Below are positions 11,284 through 22,400 of a DNA stretch of 23,072 nt, one piece after another. The number at the start of each line of letters is the position of its first letter. Position 1 is the first letter of the stretch. The stretch spans positions 1 through 23,072 of the forward strand of contig NW_003137339.1 of assembly GCF_000003605.2 (NCBI RefSeq), read 5' to 3'. The stretch comes from Saccoglossus kowalevskii. Taxonomy: Eukaryota > Hemichordata > Enteropneusta > Harrimaniidae. The notes under the pieces were generated by a model. It saw only the letters and a program-made list of their open reading frames with translations. It was not told where the DNA came from and made no database searches. The translations under genes were made by a program, and so were the position numbers.

Positions 11284-12712
11284 GTGTAGCGTTTTTTGAT
11301 TGACAGTCAACAATAAACTGAATCAACCAATAATCTAATTGTATCACCCGTGGTGAACATATGACCTTGAACAGCTCCTAAACAGAAACTAAGTGTGATT
11401 TATACTAGTAGTAGGTCGTTTTTCTTTGGCGAATTTGTTTGTGGTGATGTATAGTGATATGAAGTATGAATGGTCGTTCATGCAGAATTTTTGGTGTAAT
11501 TTTTCGTTCAAAAAAGTTGGAAAATGTCTTCTTGTGGAGAATCAACGAGTCAGTTTTGTAGAGATATTGCGTGGCCGCTATTTCATATATGTTAGTACTG
11601 TTTTGAAACATGTACGTATACAAAACGTGGAGTTTAGAACAAAAAGGATAACAAGTAAAACTATCAATATAATTATATTAAGGTTATATCGTTGAGCATT
11701 TCTGTATGCCGAGAATTCGTTAGTATGATTCGAACAATTATTCTTACTAATCTCCAAACTGAAATAATGACAACAATAATCACACAAAAAAAGAAGAAAC
11801 CAAAAACTATCATTACGAACAGATATGCAGTTCACATTGGTGGCGGTGTTAGCGAATTTAATTGTGGTAAATTCGAAATACTTGCTATAGTATTATTGAA
11901 AGCCATATAAGTGTGTTAAATATTGATAAAAATCTGTAAAATAGGGAAAATCTTGCACAATCAAGAACGGTCTGCGACGTATGCCCGTGTCTGTGTCCCA
12001 TAATATTTTGGACCAGAGTTCGCCAGAACAATCCCATTTGTCATGCGCCTGGGTATCGTGCGTTCAAATATTATAAATGCATAATCCCATGATAATTATT
12101 ACTTGTGTGTCGTCTTCTTCGACTCGCCTGGAATATATCAGCTATATGAGTGGTCGTATACAATGGCGTCAACATGGAATATTATTTATATTTATTCAGA
12201 AAATCTTTATATCTTCATAAGGCAGCAGAGAGGGGAAAATTGTGTTAAAAAGTATCTGTGATTCAGACATTCTCGCAAAGTTAATAAGCATGCTGCTGTG
12301 ACAACATTATCTCAAAGCGTAAATATAGGGTAATCATGGAAACCAGATGATAGTATTCATATTACTTCCTAAAGTATGCTACTAAATAGTACTCACTATG
12401 TTATTTGCATTATGTATGTAAATCATTCTTCCCGCTAAAAGTACTTTCCGCGCCAAAATTGATGGAGTGTGCAACAATATTCACACACGATAATATTTAA
12501 TTTTGAATATAGTGCATACCAACCCATTACATGACCGTATAATAAACAGTGGTAGTAGAACTTAGTAAGTTATTTTTGTCTACACGTGTATGGTACAGAT
12601 AAACATTAATATTAAATACTAATATTTAAATTATCAAAATGAGAGGTAATAATAATTACTCTATTGAAACATATATTAACAGTGATAATTCTACATAATT
12701 GCATACATTCTA
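11284..12712. other. spacer between copies 1 and 2, no gene seen
   Basis: This 1.4-kb spacer holds the distal promoter of copy 1 and the 3' flank of copy 2. Short frames on both strands at 11405-11910 overlap each other and resemble no family. No clear AATAAA is seen close behind the copy 2 stop; an ATTAAA variant lies far downstream, near 12497. I see no bounded repeat here. Confidence 0.5.
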
Positions 12713-15528
12713 TTATACCCAACTAAGAGGCGACTTTAGGGATGCTTTTAGAACTCTCAGCTTAGAACGGATTTCATCCCAATCAATGTAACCACCTTCT
12801 AGATGACGGCTACCCTGCTGCCCAATCTTGAAGGCAGACCTTCCATGGAGGACACGAATATTATTAAAGGCGACCATGTCTCCTGAATGATGAATTAAGA
12901 AAAAATAAATATTCCTATAAAAAGGTGCATTAAACGTATCATTCCAACAAACACAGGTCAACTACTAACTCCAAAAACAAAACAAAACAATACTAGGTCT
13001 ACAAATAATAATAAAATAATAGAATGTTAAGATTATTTACCTGATTCCATTTTAAATTGTATGATATTGTCCTTATGGTGGAGAATTTCGTCGAAAGCCT
13101 TCAATGCTTTATAGACTGCCTCAACCTGTTCCACTGGAATACGCATCATAGTCGATCGGCAGGTCTGATTATACCTGATACGTTCCACCTCTCCATTCCT
13201 TCCAAGACTGTTAACAAAAAAAAGGTAAAGTAAATTTGACTTGATTTTATTTTTTTCCTTGTGTATCATATGATGGCAGTTAGTTAGCTTGTACGTACCC
13301 AATGGGTGTAGCTTGTCTAGTTAAATTATAGGGGTAATAATCAGTCCCAATATCGAAGAAGTCCAGCCAGCTCGTCGTCAGTATCTTGAACGCTTTGGGG
13401 TTTTCTTCTTTCAACTGTAGTGCAGCTTTAAAACCATCAGTGAACTCGCTCACCCCGCCCTCATCGTCGCATTGCTGAATACAATGTAACATTTGTACCT
13501 ATATAACGAGATCATTAATTTTAATTTATTCTATTAGTGATGAATATCGTCACCAAAATATCATTGGTTGTACGTATGGACACTTTACAATAACCGATTT
13601 ATTTGTTTCTGACAAAATATATTTTTGTGTTAGTTTGTGTTTTGGTTGTCGTGTTGCACATAAATGGGATATTATTGGTGCTGTTATATGTTTATCTTCT
13701 TCATTCTAAAGTTCAAAACATGTGTCATATGTCTGTGTTAACAGTAACAGAAAATCGCTGAAATTGTTAACAATTTAAAGAAACTTGTACTCAAGGTTCT
13801 TGTTGTCATATATCAAACCGTCCCCATTTGTGCATCTGTCGATGAATACGAGATGTTGGCATGGTTAAAAACAAACAATATGGGTCATGTTGAATTCGTG
13901 GCTTGTAAGCAGTATACCTCTGTCAGAAGACTTCTTGGAATGCCTTGAAACATTTTGTCATGATGTAACAGTGTTAACATAGTCAAATGTATTGTCAATA
14001 GCTGCCAACCTAATTTAATCTATTTGTAGGTTCGCTTATACAATTTCTTTTTTTATATTACACAGTTATGTAACTACTTGCTTACTAGAGTGTTTGAACT
14101 TTTTAATTGGTGAAATGAGTTACACATAAACACTCACCCCAGGTGTATGATCATAGAATGGCAAATCAGTGTGCAGACCAAGTCTGGCTGTGGTATAGGC
14201 TGCATTACTGGCACCCATTTTACTCTTTACTGTGAAAAAGACCCTGCAATAAATGACAAACATGAAACGAATTACATTTACATGAGACATTTATACACAT
14301 ACATAGGTCAATGTGTACAGTGGGACAGAAATTAAATTGCTACATGAGCGGAAATGATCATTCACAACAATTAATGGATAAGAAATGATACATATATTAA
14401 AGTGTGATATAGAGTTTTTGCTAGAGTGAGAATATTCTGCTCTACCGGTAGAGCTGGTTAGTAAAGGTAGATAGTGGCAACAGAATAGTCGAACGTTCAT
14501 AAATGATCACACGCGAATGTATTCATTATATGGGAGTATAAAAAACTTCACATCTACATGTATAATATTTACAGGTGCACAAGAATGCGTTACTACAAAC
14601 AAATGACTGTAAACAGATGGTCAATTAGAAATACATTATAAACAAATATGTCAAATGAATTATAATTTGTTTAATAATAGTTTAATTCGGCGACGGGGGA
14701 TGCCTCAAAAACATCATTCGTTTAAAATCTAAAATCAAATCTGTTACCGAAGCTGATACAAAACCAATAATTTTGCGTAGTTTTTTTCAAAATAACCTGT
14801 TTCAAAAAGTAGGCGTTGTTGTTTTTAGAGAACTATTAACGCGTGCTCACACATAAACGCAGTATGTGTTTTTGAACTGTGTCAACTAAACACAACATAA
14901 CAATCACAGTATGTCAGAATATCAGAACGGGGTCAGGGTCTGATCGCCAATCAATCAAATCAATCTTGAACAATTGTGATGTGCTTCCTTAAAACCTGTA
15001 GGCTTACCCATAATTTGTAGGCCTCAGGTAAGAGACCCGATTGGCAATACGCTCATTTTGCCCAACTTTACGAGGTACATTCTTAATCAATGCCAGGCCT
15101 GTTGTATTCAATGAATTAAGCCACTTGTATAGCTCGGCGTCGTCGTTCATGACACTTTCAAAGTTGTATGTGGGTATTGTATTCACCATCTCAGCACCCC
15201 ATATATTCAGATGTGGCTCTGCAGCCTCGTCTGGTTTCGAGGAATCAAACTGGTGTGTGCGTAACCAGTCAGCGGTGTAGTCACTACTATGTTCTTTGGA
15301 CCACGTAACGGTGAGATTCGCTCCATCTGCGGTAATCGTCACTGATTCAGGAGCTGCCTGAAAATCTAACTGACTGAACAGTAACCGACGTTGATTAGCT
15401 GAATGGATATAACACTTAGAACACAGACAGTTATCGAGCAACCATATGTAGGGGTATTTACTCTGCAAGCCATCTGCGAAAGTCACCATAACCAATCTTT
15501 CATCGTCTACATTGGTGGCGGACTGCAT
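12713..15528 (-). CDS. BBOX1: gamma-butyrobetaine dioxygenase-like, tandem copy 2 (5 exons, complete)
   Basis: Minus-strand exons 15528-15008, 14243-14138, 13498-13299, 13207-13041 and 12882-12713 give 1164 nt, 387 aa. Exons 1-4 have exactly the lengths of copy 1. The zinc ligands C34, C36, C39 (CLCSKC) and H80, the iron ligands H198, D200 and H344, and the 2OG residue R357 are all present. The substrate residues Y173, N187 and Y190 are kept, and F177 replaces human W181. In exon 4 this copy has N where human N292 falls, while copies 1 and 3 have S. The frame stays open upstream to a Met at 15687, but that Met lies before the TATA element at 15583-15589 and copy 1 has no counterpart, so MQSAT is used. 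The last residues (SLKSPLSWV) come from a one-base shift relative to copy 3. The intron 2 acceptor has a poor pyrimidine tract. An active carnitine-synthesis enzyme is likely. Confidence 0.92.
14439..14454. repeat. 16-bp perfect palindrome in intron 1 of copy 2
   Basis: GCTCTACCGGTAGAGC is its own reverse complement and is preceded by the palindrome AGAATATTCT. The half GGTAGAGC resembles the D-arm/A-box part of tRNA genes, but no B-box or cloverleaf follows on either strand. It may be a relic of a tRNA-derived repeat or a chance palindrome. Confidence 0.6.
14929..14960. promoter_or_regulatory. conserved intron 1 segment, copy 2
   Basis: This is the partner of 10081-10112, identical at 30 of 32 bases. 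It lies only 48 bases inside intron 1, compared with about 570 bases in copy 1, so distance to the exon is not conserved. It carries GGGTCAGGGTCT followed by GATCGCC. Confidence 0.4.
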
Positions 15529-15582
15529 CGCGGATAGAACACGTAGGCTGTTTGACAGGATGATGAGAATGCAGCGTACTAC

Positions 15583-15589
15583 TATATAT
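15583..15589 (-). promoter_or_regulatory. TATA box of BBOX1-like copy 2
   Basis: On the minus strand GCATATATAGT lies about 55 bases before the chosen start codon. It is followed by a GCATTCT...CCTGTC block similar to that of copy 1. Its position between the upstream Met at 15687 and MQSAT favours the shorter protein. Confidence 0.5.
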
Positions 15590-16283
15590 GCACTAGTACA
15601 TATGTAGTGCAGACACAGTTTACTCATGCAAACAGAGGTGACCTTTGAACATTTGACCGTCCTTTTATTTTTAAGTCGCGTCCACACACATCACAGGATC
15701 ACCCATAACACAATTTACCACCAGTAGATTTGTCTGTCAATAAATATGTCGCCATATCCAAATCCCCCTTTTACTGTTAAAGATAGAGAGTTAATATTAG
15801 TAGAATTTTACCTAGTAATGTTAGCATTAATTTTGATATAAGCCAACTTTGTAAAAATAAATAATAATAGTAAACACATAATCGATAAACTTTTTTCCAG
15901 GCCAGTTATTACTGCTAATAATATTCACAGCTGCGGAACGTACCACTATGTGACTGGCTCATTTAACCTTGGTTCATTGATCAGGTATGATGTACGTACA
16001 TAAATATCATATATGAACCATTTAAAGCGGGGGAGTTGTTATTTGCGAAATAAATAAAAATGAAACTTTAAAAGATTTTAATAGTAAAGTGGAAGAGGTA
16101 AATGCATGTTGCACAATATCACATTGTGCTTATGTACAGATGTTAAAAACAAAGGGTCAATGCTTCCAGTGGTTCTGGAGAAAAGTATTTTTCAAACGGT
16201 TTTGTCTTATTTTTCATGGCAGAAAAAGTACCGTGACCGCTAAATATGTGTTATTGCTTAATTATGTTTATATATCTATTGCA

Positions 16284-16955
16284 CATGTGTCAGGGGGAAA
16301 TCTTCTCTCACTGGGTTCTCCACACTTGTCAGGGGGGAATCTCGTCTCGTCTCTATGTCTCGTCCCCTTGAGGTGCGGGATCGGGAAAGTCACTTATACT
16401 TTACAGTCAAATAAGACACACACAACGAAATACGTTTCAGCTCTCGTCTTAGTCGATCAGTCGAGCACTCTATAAGACACAGCGCCCTGGGGAAAAATCC
16501 CCAAGACTATCGCAAGGCTGAACCAAGACTCTCTTAGACTGCGTCAACACTCGCCCCAAGGCTCTCCAGGACTGGACTCGACTGCCTCTATCGTGCTGTG
16601 CTCCCCAAGACCAACTCAAACTCTCTTTATTCATTTTCAAAACTCTAACCAATTACAAAACAGTAAAAAGACTCTAGGGCGTAACCTTCAATCATAAAGC
16701 CAATCACACTAAGTACTGAATACGTCATATCTGTTGATTAATCGTTCACTACATTAATAACTATGAATATAAACTGTCAGAATGAGTAGTCTGAATAGCG
16801 GCGGTTATCTGGTAATTAGTTCCAAATCACTGAGCCAAGTTCCGTCCAAAACTTCAAATAGGCCTAAACGATGACAGACATAACACAGCAATTCAGCTAA
16901 TAATCAGCTAATTAAGTCGGTCAACAGATACGCAAAAACAAATTCATGACACATG
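16284..16955. mobile_element. solo LTR-like insertion, 664 bp, with CATG target duplication
   Basis: The element runs 16288-16951. It starts TGTCAGGGGG and ends TTCATGACA, giving TG...CA ends within a TGTCA/TGACA inverted pair. Both sides carry CATG (16284-16287 and 16952-16955), and removing the element and one CATG leaves an uninterrupted GCACATGTGC. This is the structure expected of a solo LTR left after recombination between the LTRs of a retrotransposon. The interior is GC-richer than its surroundings between about 16290 and 16620. On the minus strand it has an AATAAAG and a TATA-like TTTATATTC upstream of that; on the plus strand it has CTCTATAAGACAC near 16468. Orientation is therefore uncertain. 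No reverse transcriptase or gag frame is present. A four-base duplication and the ends suggest Ty3/gypsy-type integration. Confidence 0.65.
16288..16342. repeat. imperfect direct repeat at the edge of the LTR-like element
   Basis: TGTCAGGGGGAAATCT (16288-16303) recurs as TGTCAGGGGGGAATCT (16327-16342), a period of 39 bases. The outer copy forms the element's terminus and the inner copy is an alternative boundary. It could be a terminal duplication within the LTR. Confidence 0.6.
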
Positions 16956-17902
16956 TGCTATACTGTATGGCACATCAAATCAGGTCGCCTATACCCCCAG
17001 AAAGTTGTGAAATAGCCATTTATGTTGTAAAAATCAATCCATAATGACTGCCAAACTACTGGACAGTCACAATTTTGAAAATCAGGTCTGCCGCTTACCT
17101 ATTTGCATTTGAGAAAAACCTGTTCAGTATTTTTTTCTAACTCGGCACAAGAAGAAGAATTGACGATCAAAGTAGCAATCAGTAGCACTTGTTATTATGC
17201 GTCATGGTACATCTGACACGTTATGTATATACATTCTAGTGTTTGTAGCTCGAGGTTTCTTGTGTCGTGTGTACTATGCCCATATCATCTGAGTGATAAC
17301 AAAAATAACATGTTCTGCCAATTATTTCAATCAGTGAGTTCCTGTCTGATTACTATAGGTCATAGATGCACAAATATGTGGATAACCCACGATTTATGAT
17401 AAGTAATACTACTTTTTTTTGGCTTGTCGCCATTTTTCAAACAGTACATTAACCTTCAATTATAAACATTTTTTGTGCGTGCATTTATCAGGAAAGTAAT
17501 TTTACCATAACGACATTGCGTATATGAACTGGGTTCATAAAATGTGTAAGTTTAACGTAGACATTAAGTATACTCTTTATAAATACATTTTTAATAATTG
17601 TATTCAGTAGTGGCAACTTGGCATTAACTTTAACCGTGAGACGCACGTCATCGTGCCAGCAACTGCACCAATTGGCTGATAGCATAGTTACTCTGCCAGG
17701 CCTTAGTGTTTTAATGGAGAGTTTGTAAGGCGTGGGCCAGGGGTCACATCAGCTGACCGTTTGAATGAATAAAACTTGACTATCTGTAATAAACTTATGG
17801 GTATTCCATTGGGTGGAAATATGTATCTCTGCAGTTTAAGAGATATCCGACATGCTCACCGAAGACCACTTACCCCAACGTTCCTTTCACAATAATATTG
17901 TT

Positions 17903-18623
17903 TTAAGGTAGAGATGCAGTTTACCTGACAGGTATTTAATTAGTTAATTAGGAAACCAAGATGACCTCCCTTGTCCACAAAACTATATATTTTCAGAAAG
18001 CTTATTGTATGAATTTAAAAATTTTGTTAGTAGCAGCTCAAATTTCACTACTTCACGTTTATGCATAAATTAACACCCAGGCTAGTTGTCTGTGCGATTG
18101 TTGTACCACTATTCAACCAGAAACAATGCCCCGACGGCGTTTTGAAGATAAACACATCGTCAATCATTTGTGAAAATTTCAAAACAAAAGGTCAAAGCGT
18201 CTAGGAGCTCTGGGATGTGCACTAAAAAGAAGCTGAGATAATTGCTAATTTGCATAACCATTCACTCAGTAAGAAGTTTGCTAATGCTCATAATTAAAAT
18301 GGCTGTAACAGTTCCAAATTTAAATGTATTATCGTTTTGCAAAAAGTTAAATATAGTGCATAATATGGAAATCCCGTAATTTCTTTTTTTCACCATGTTT
18401 CTTTTTTATTATTTATGTACAGCCTTGCTAAATCTTGCTAAGCATTCAAAAGAGATAATGTTTGCACCCGTTATCTATATTTTATAATCGTCTTTTGAGT
18501 ATGTTCCACTATTCACAATTCTACAAAATTTTAACAATCTACAGCCAAGACTGTTTGGATAACAAAAAGCAAAAAAAAAATATTTCACTCCCAAGTGCCC
18601 ACGAACCTGCATCTCTACCTTAA
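17903..18623. mobile_element. non-autonomous TTAA-flanked DNA transposon (MITE), 713 bp
   Basis: Perfect 13-bp terminal inverted repeats, GGTAGAGATGCAG at 17907-17919 and its reverse complement at 18607-18619, are flanked directly by TTAA at 17903-17906 and 18620-18623. TTAA target duplications are characteristic of the piggyBac and Kolobok superfamilies. The interior is AT-rich and has no transposase frame, so the element depends on a transposase made elsewhere. Because TTAA is palindromic, a three-base TAA duplication of the Harbinger type cannot be excluded. It lies about 860 bases beyond the stop codon of copy 3. Confidence 0.7.
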
Positions 18624-19302
18624 ACAGCACCAATTCACTTGTTTATTTGTTCTCAACAATTGCCATTTACTGGGGAACAAGCATTGTTGAGTCAGCAAGG
18701 TTGTACCAGATTATCATTTAAAATATTACAACTCTTCTTTATTACAACTTGAACGATTATTTAAACTTAGTCTAGCAAACGTAGGCTAGACGACCTAGAC
18801 GCAAATTGTAACTTTAATAGGTGTAAACATGTGTCTAATTAGGCGTAATATATGTACTAATGACAATGTCTAATTCAAGTTTGAACCTAGAGGCAAGTCT
18901 TGTTATCGGTAAATAAAATATCATATTCACCTAAAAATAAAATCAACTACTATGTTTTAGTAATTCATTGGCTCACCATAATATACATATACTCATAGCG
19001 AGTAAATTATGACATTTTGTAGTCGTAACTATGCTTTAATTGTTATTTCTCTGTAATAAAATCGATGCTTATATAGTAAACATGTGGTGTCGTTTTGATT
19101 GGATAATATGCCTCTATACTATATAGTATTCATATGTCATATTTATCAAATGTGCATGCAGATATCCAATTATCAAATTTCGACTCAGTAGATAAACATT
19201 CGAATGTTTGTATTGCTAAACTATGTGAACATGAGTGTTGGTGTACATGAGACGATGTCATGACACTTGCCAACGAACTGCTGCAAGAATCGGAATAATC
19301 AC

Positions 19303-19320
19303 CACGTGTACAAACACGTG
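19303..19320. promoter_or_regulatory. tandem CACGTG E-boxes, 6-bp spacing
   Basis: Two perfect CACGTG hexamers at 19303-19308 and 19315-19320 form the direct repeat CACGTGTA-CAAA-CACGTGTA. Such close tandem E-boxes are known binding sites for bHLH-PAS and related factors. They lie about 160 bases beyond the stop of copy 3, so the gene they would serve is unclear. Confidence 0.3.
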
Positions 19321-19481
19321 TAGCGTCTATCGTCCGCATAAATAAAGCACTGTACAATACAGTAGTTAGGCTCGTATAAATTATAAAACTATTTTGTTTT
19401 CTGAATATTTGTGACTCGCAACATCTCCATCAACTGTTATACTTCTACACAATAGTATACGTTCATTAATTTTACATCCCA

Positions 19482-22400
19482 CTAAGAGTCAGCATTTAGG
19501 GTTGCTTTCAGAACTCTCAGTCTGGAACGGATTTCATCCCAATCAATGTAGCCGCCTTCTAGATGACGGCTACCCTGCTGCCCAACCGTGAATGCAGACC
19601 TTCCATGAAGTATCCGGGTATTGTTAAAAGCGACCATATCACCTAAAAATATGACAGGGACACACAGACGTTAATAAAAATGTTAACATACATCTATCAC
19701 TATCACTCATATTGATTTCTGCATAAAGTACACATAATTATAATTCACAAGAAGATGATGTTCATAATTATCGTCTCATAATATAATTAGGTAATTACCC
19801 GATTCCATTTTATACTTTATAATATTGTCCGAACTGTTAAGGATGTCGTCAAAAGCTTTTAATGCCTCAAACACTGCTTCAACCTGCTCCACTGGAATAC
19901 GCATCATACTAGACCGAGTAGTTTGACTGAAAGCGATTGCTTCTATCTTTCCATGTCTTCCAACGCTGTTAACAAAAAAACATAACGACATGTATGTTAC
20001 ATTTTGCTGTGAATCACATCTTTTTATATGAGGCAACAAGATTAGATAATTTTGTTTTGTTTTGTTTTATTTTAAATTATTTGTTATATTATGTGCTATA
20101 TATGTATATCATAGTATATTTTCTAAACTAGTGTGCACAAATTTAGAAAACATTTAGGCCATATAATTGCCTCATTATCATAACCTGAGTATACAATGAT
20201 CGAACAAACAATCTTAATGCAATGAACACTGGTTGTGTGTGATTAGAGCCATTATGTCACTGGTGAACCAGGTATGAATGATATTCATACGCACGAGATA
20301 GTTGGAGCTTGTCTGTTAAAATGATAAGAATAATAATCTATCCCAATATTGTAGAAATCCAGCAACGTCGTTGTAAGTATCTTGAATGCTTTGGGGTTTT
20401 CTTCTTTCAGTTGTAGTGCTGCTTTGAATCCATCTGCGAACTCACTGTCACCGCCCTCACCGTCGCATTGCTGAATACAGTGTAACATTTGTACCTATAT
20501 AACAAAATATCAGTTTTAAATTCCCAGATCTGTTATTTTTATGACAAATATCTTAACATCCTTACCAAAATTTCACTAACACGATTATTTATGGGTCTCA
20601 GAACAATACTTCAAAATTTAATCTTACACACAAAATACTTAAAGTCCGATGAACGGCGTGTGCTTTATTTTGTTTTAGTTTTTAACATATTTTGTATGTA
20701 TTGCTGTTTTTTTTTAATTAAATACTCATTATTGGCCTTGTGGTTTTTTAAAACAATTGGAACAATAATAACATGTCAACATATTAAATAATAGATCAGA
20801 ATATAATAAAATACGATAAATAAAATAAAGTAATATAACACGTGGAATAAAGCAATGACAATATAGATATATGAATATTATAAAGTAAAAAAAAGAAAAG
20901 AAAAACAAAAATAGGATTTTATTTTAATCAAATTCAAATTAAACCCGCACTCGGTCATTTTAGAGAATTGTTTTTATAAAAACAATAAATAAAATAAAGC
21001 AATATACCAAGTGAAATAATGCTATGGAAATAGGTATATATGAACAAATATTAAAGAAAAGAAAAACAAAACAAAAATAGGATTTTATTTTAATCAAATT
21101 CAAATTAAACCCGCCATTCGGCCATATTAGAATTTGTCTTTTGATTTTAGAGAAATTTTATTGACGTATTACAACCCTTTGAACATCGACATGCAAGTAA
21201 ACTGTGATCACATTTCATAACAATAAACCCACACAATACACATTGTCTCACGCGGATAAAAATTGACATGACGTCACAAGTTTGAATCAGCTCTATATCA
21301 GCTCTATAAACATTGATATGATAACTCCTTAATAACAACAAATTGTCAGTCAATATATGTAAACTCGTTACTCATTGGCCGGAGTATCACTTGAGGAACT
21401 TAAATAATCTTATGGCACGTATTTCCAAAACGTAATTATTTCACTTGAGACTTAAAATTATTCACAGTTCATACCGGAGAAAAAAAAATGTGACATTGCA
21501 AAATTAGTATTTATATAACGTAGCTCAAAAATTAACCATGCGTTCGTTATTGTCATATCATCCATGGCTGTATTGTAGAATGCTGGCATCTTTAAAGTAT
21601 CAATGTTTACAATAAATCAGAGTAGCATCCGAACTGAAATGAACTACACATATATGAAACCTGTTTTACATATACTCACCCCAGGAGTGTGATCATAGTT
21701 TGCCAAATCAGTATGCAGACCAAGTCTAGCCGTGGTACAGGCTGTACTAGTTGGAAGTACTTTGCTTTTGACTGAGAAGTATACCCTAAACAGTACAAAA
21801 ATACGGTTATATGAATCAGCGTTTAACGCAGTCCATCAGACTTTGACAATGTATCGGACATTTTAAAAGAAGGGAAATGACACTTCAAATTTTCAATATC
21901 CTGACCATCCATGTAAACCTGTAAGCCTGTATTGGAATTGTTTTTTGGGAATTACCTATGGACTGGTGTTATTAACATATCAGAGAATGGGTGTTCGGCG
22001 CCTGTTAATTACTGTATAACAACTATTCAAAACTGTTATTTGCAATGATTTCCTTACGTTAGTACTAACAAAATAACACATGTGCATCTATTCGGGGTTC
22101 TGTACAGTGTTAACTTTGTTAAATATTGTCTTTCGAAATTGAATTTAGAAAGCCATAACAGCAAAGAATTAATGTTTAAATCCTTTTTTTCATAGATAAC
22201 TTTTTCCAGCTCATTTAAACTATGTGAAATCTACACAATGACTGAATACACAAAACCAAAAACTCATCTGTACCAGCGTGCACTAATTCATCTATTTATA
22301 CTATTTGACATTATTTTAGTCCATTCTTTATAAAACCCAAACGAGGATTAGTATATATCCAGATACGTGAATACTAGATATACTCAGTTTAAAGGATACA

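Larger units (their letters stand above)
15590..19481. other. 3.9-kb spacer between copies 2 and 3
   Basis: No gene is found here. The spacer holds the distal promoter of copy 2, the LTR-like insertion (16288-16951), the TTAA-flanked transposon (17907-18619), a short hairpin at 18770-18791 (GTCTAGC, 8-base loop, GCTAGAC) and a pair of E-boxes at 19303-19320. The remainder is AT-rich without recognisable features. Confidence 0.6.

Noticed and set aside
11405-11910. Overlapping short open frames on both strands between copies 1 and 2
   Set aside because: Low-complexity AT-rich translations that overlap each other, with no recognisable domain, splice structure or conservation.
15529-15687. Upstream in-frame Met extending copy 2 by 53 residues
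   Set aside because: The extension crosses the TATA element, is not homologous to anything before the start of copy 1, and would push the zinc domain away from its usual position.
16089-16475. 128-codon plus-strand open frame
   Set aside because: It runs across the boundary of the LTR-like insertion, and its repeated SGGNL motif is just the 39-base DNA repeat read in frame. No family resemblance and no splice context.
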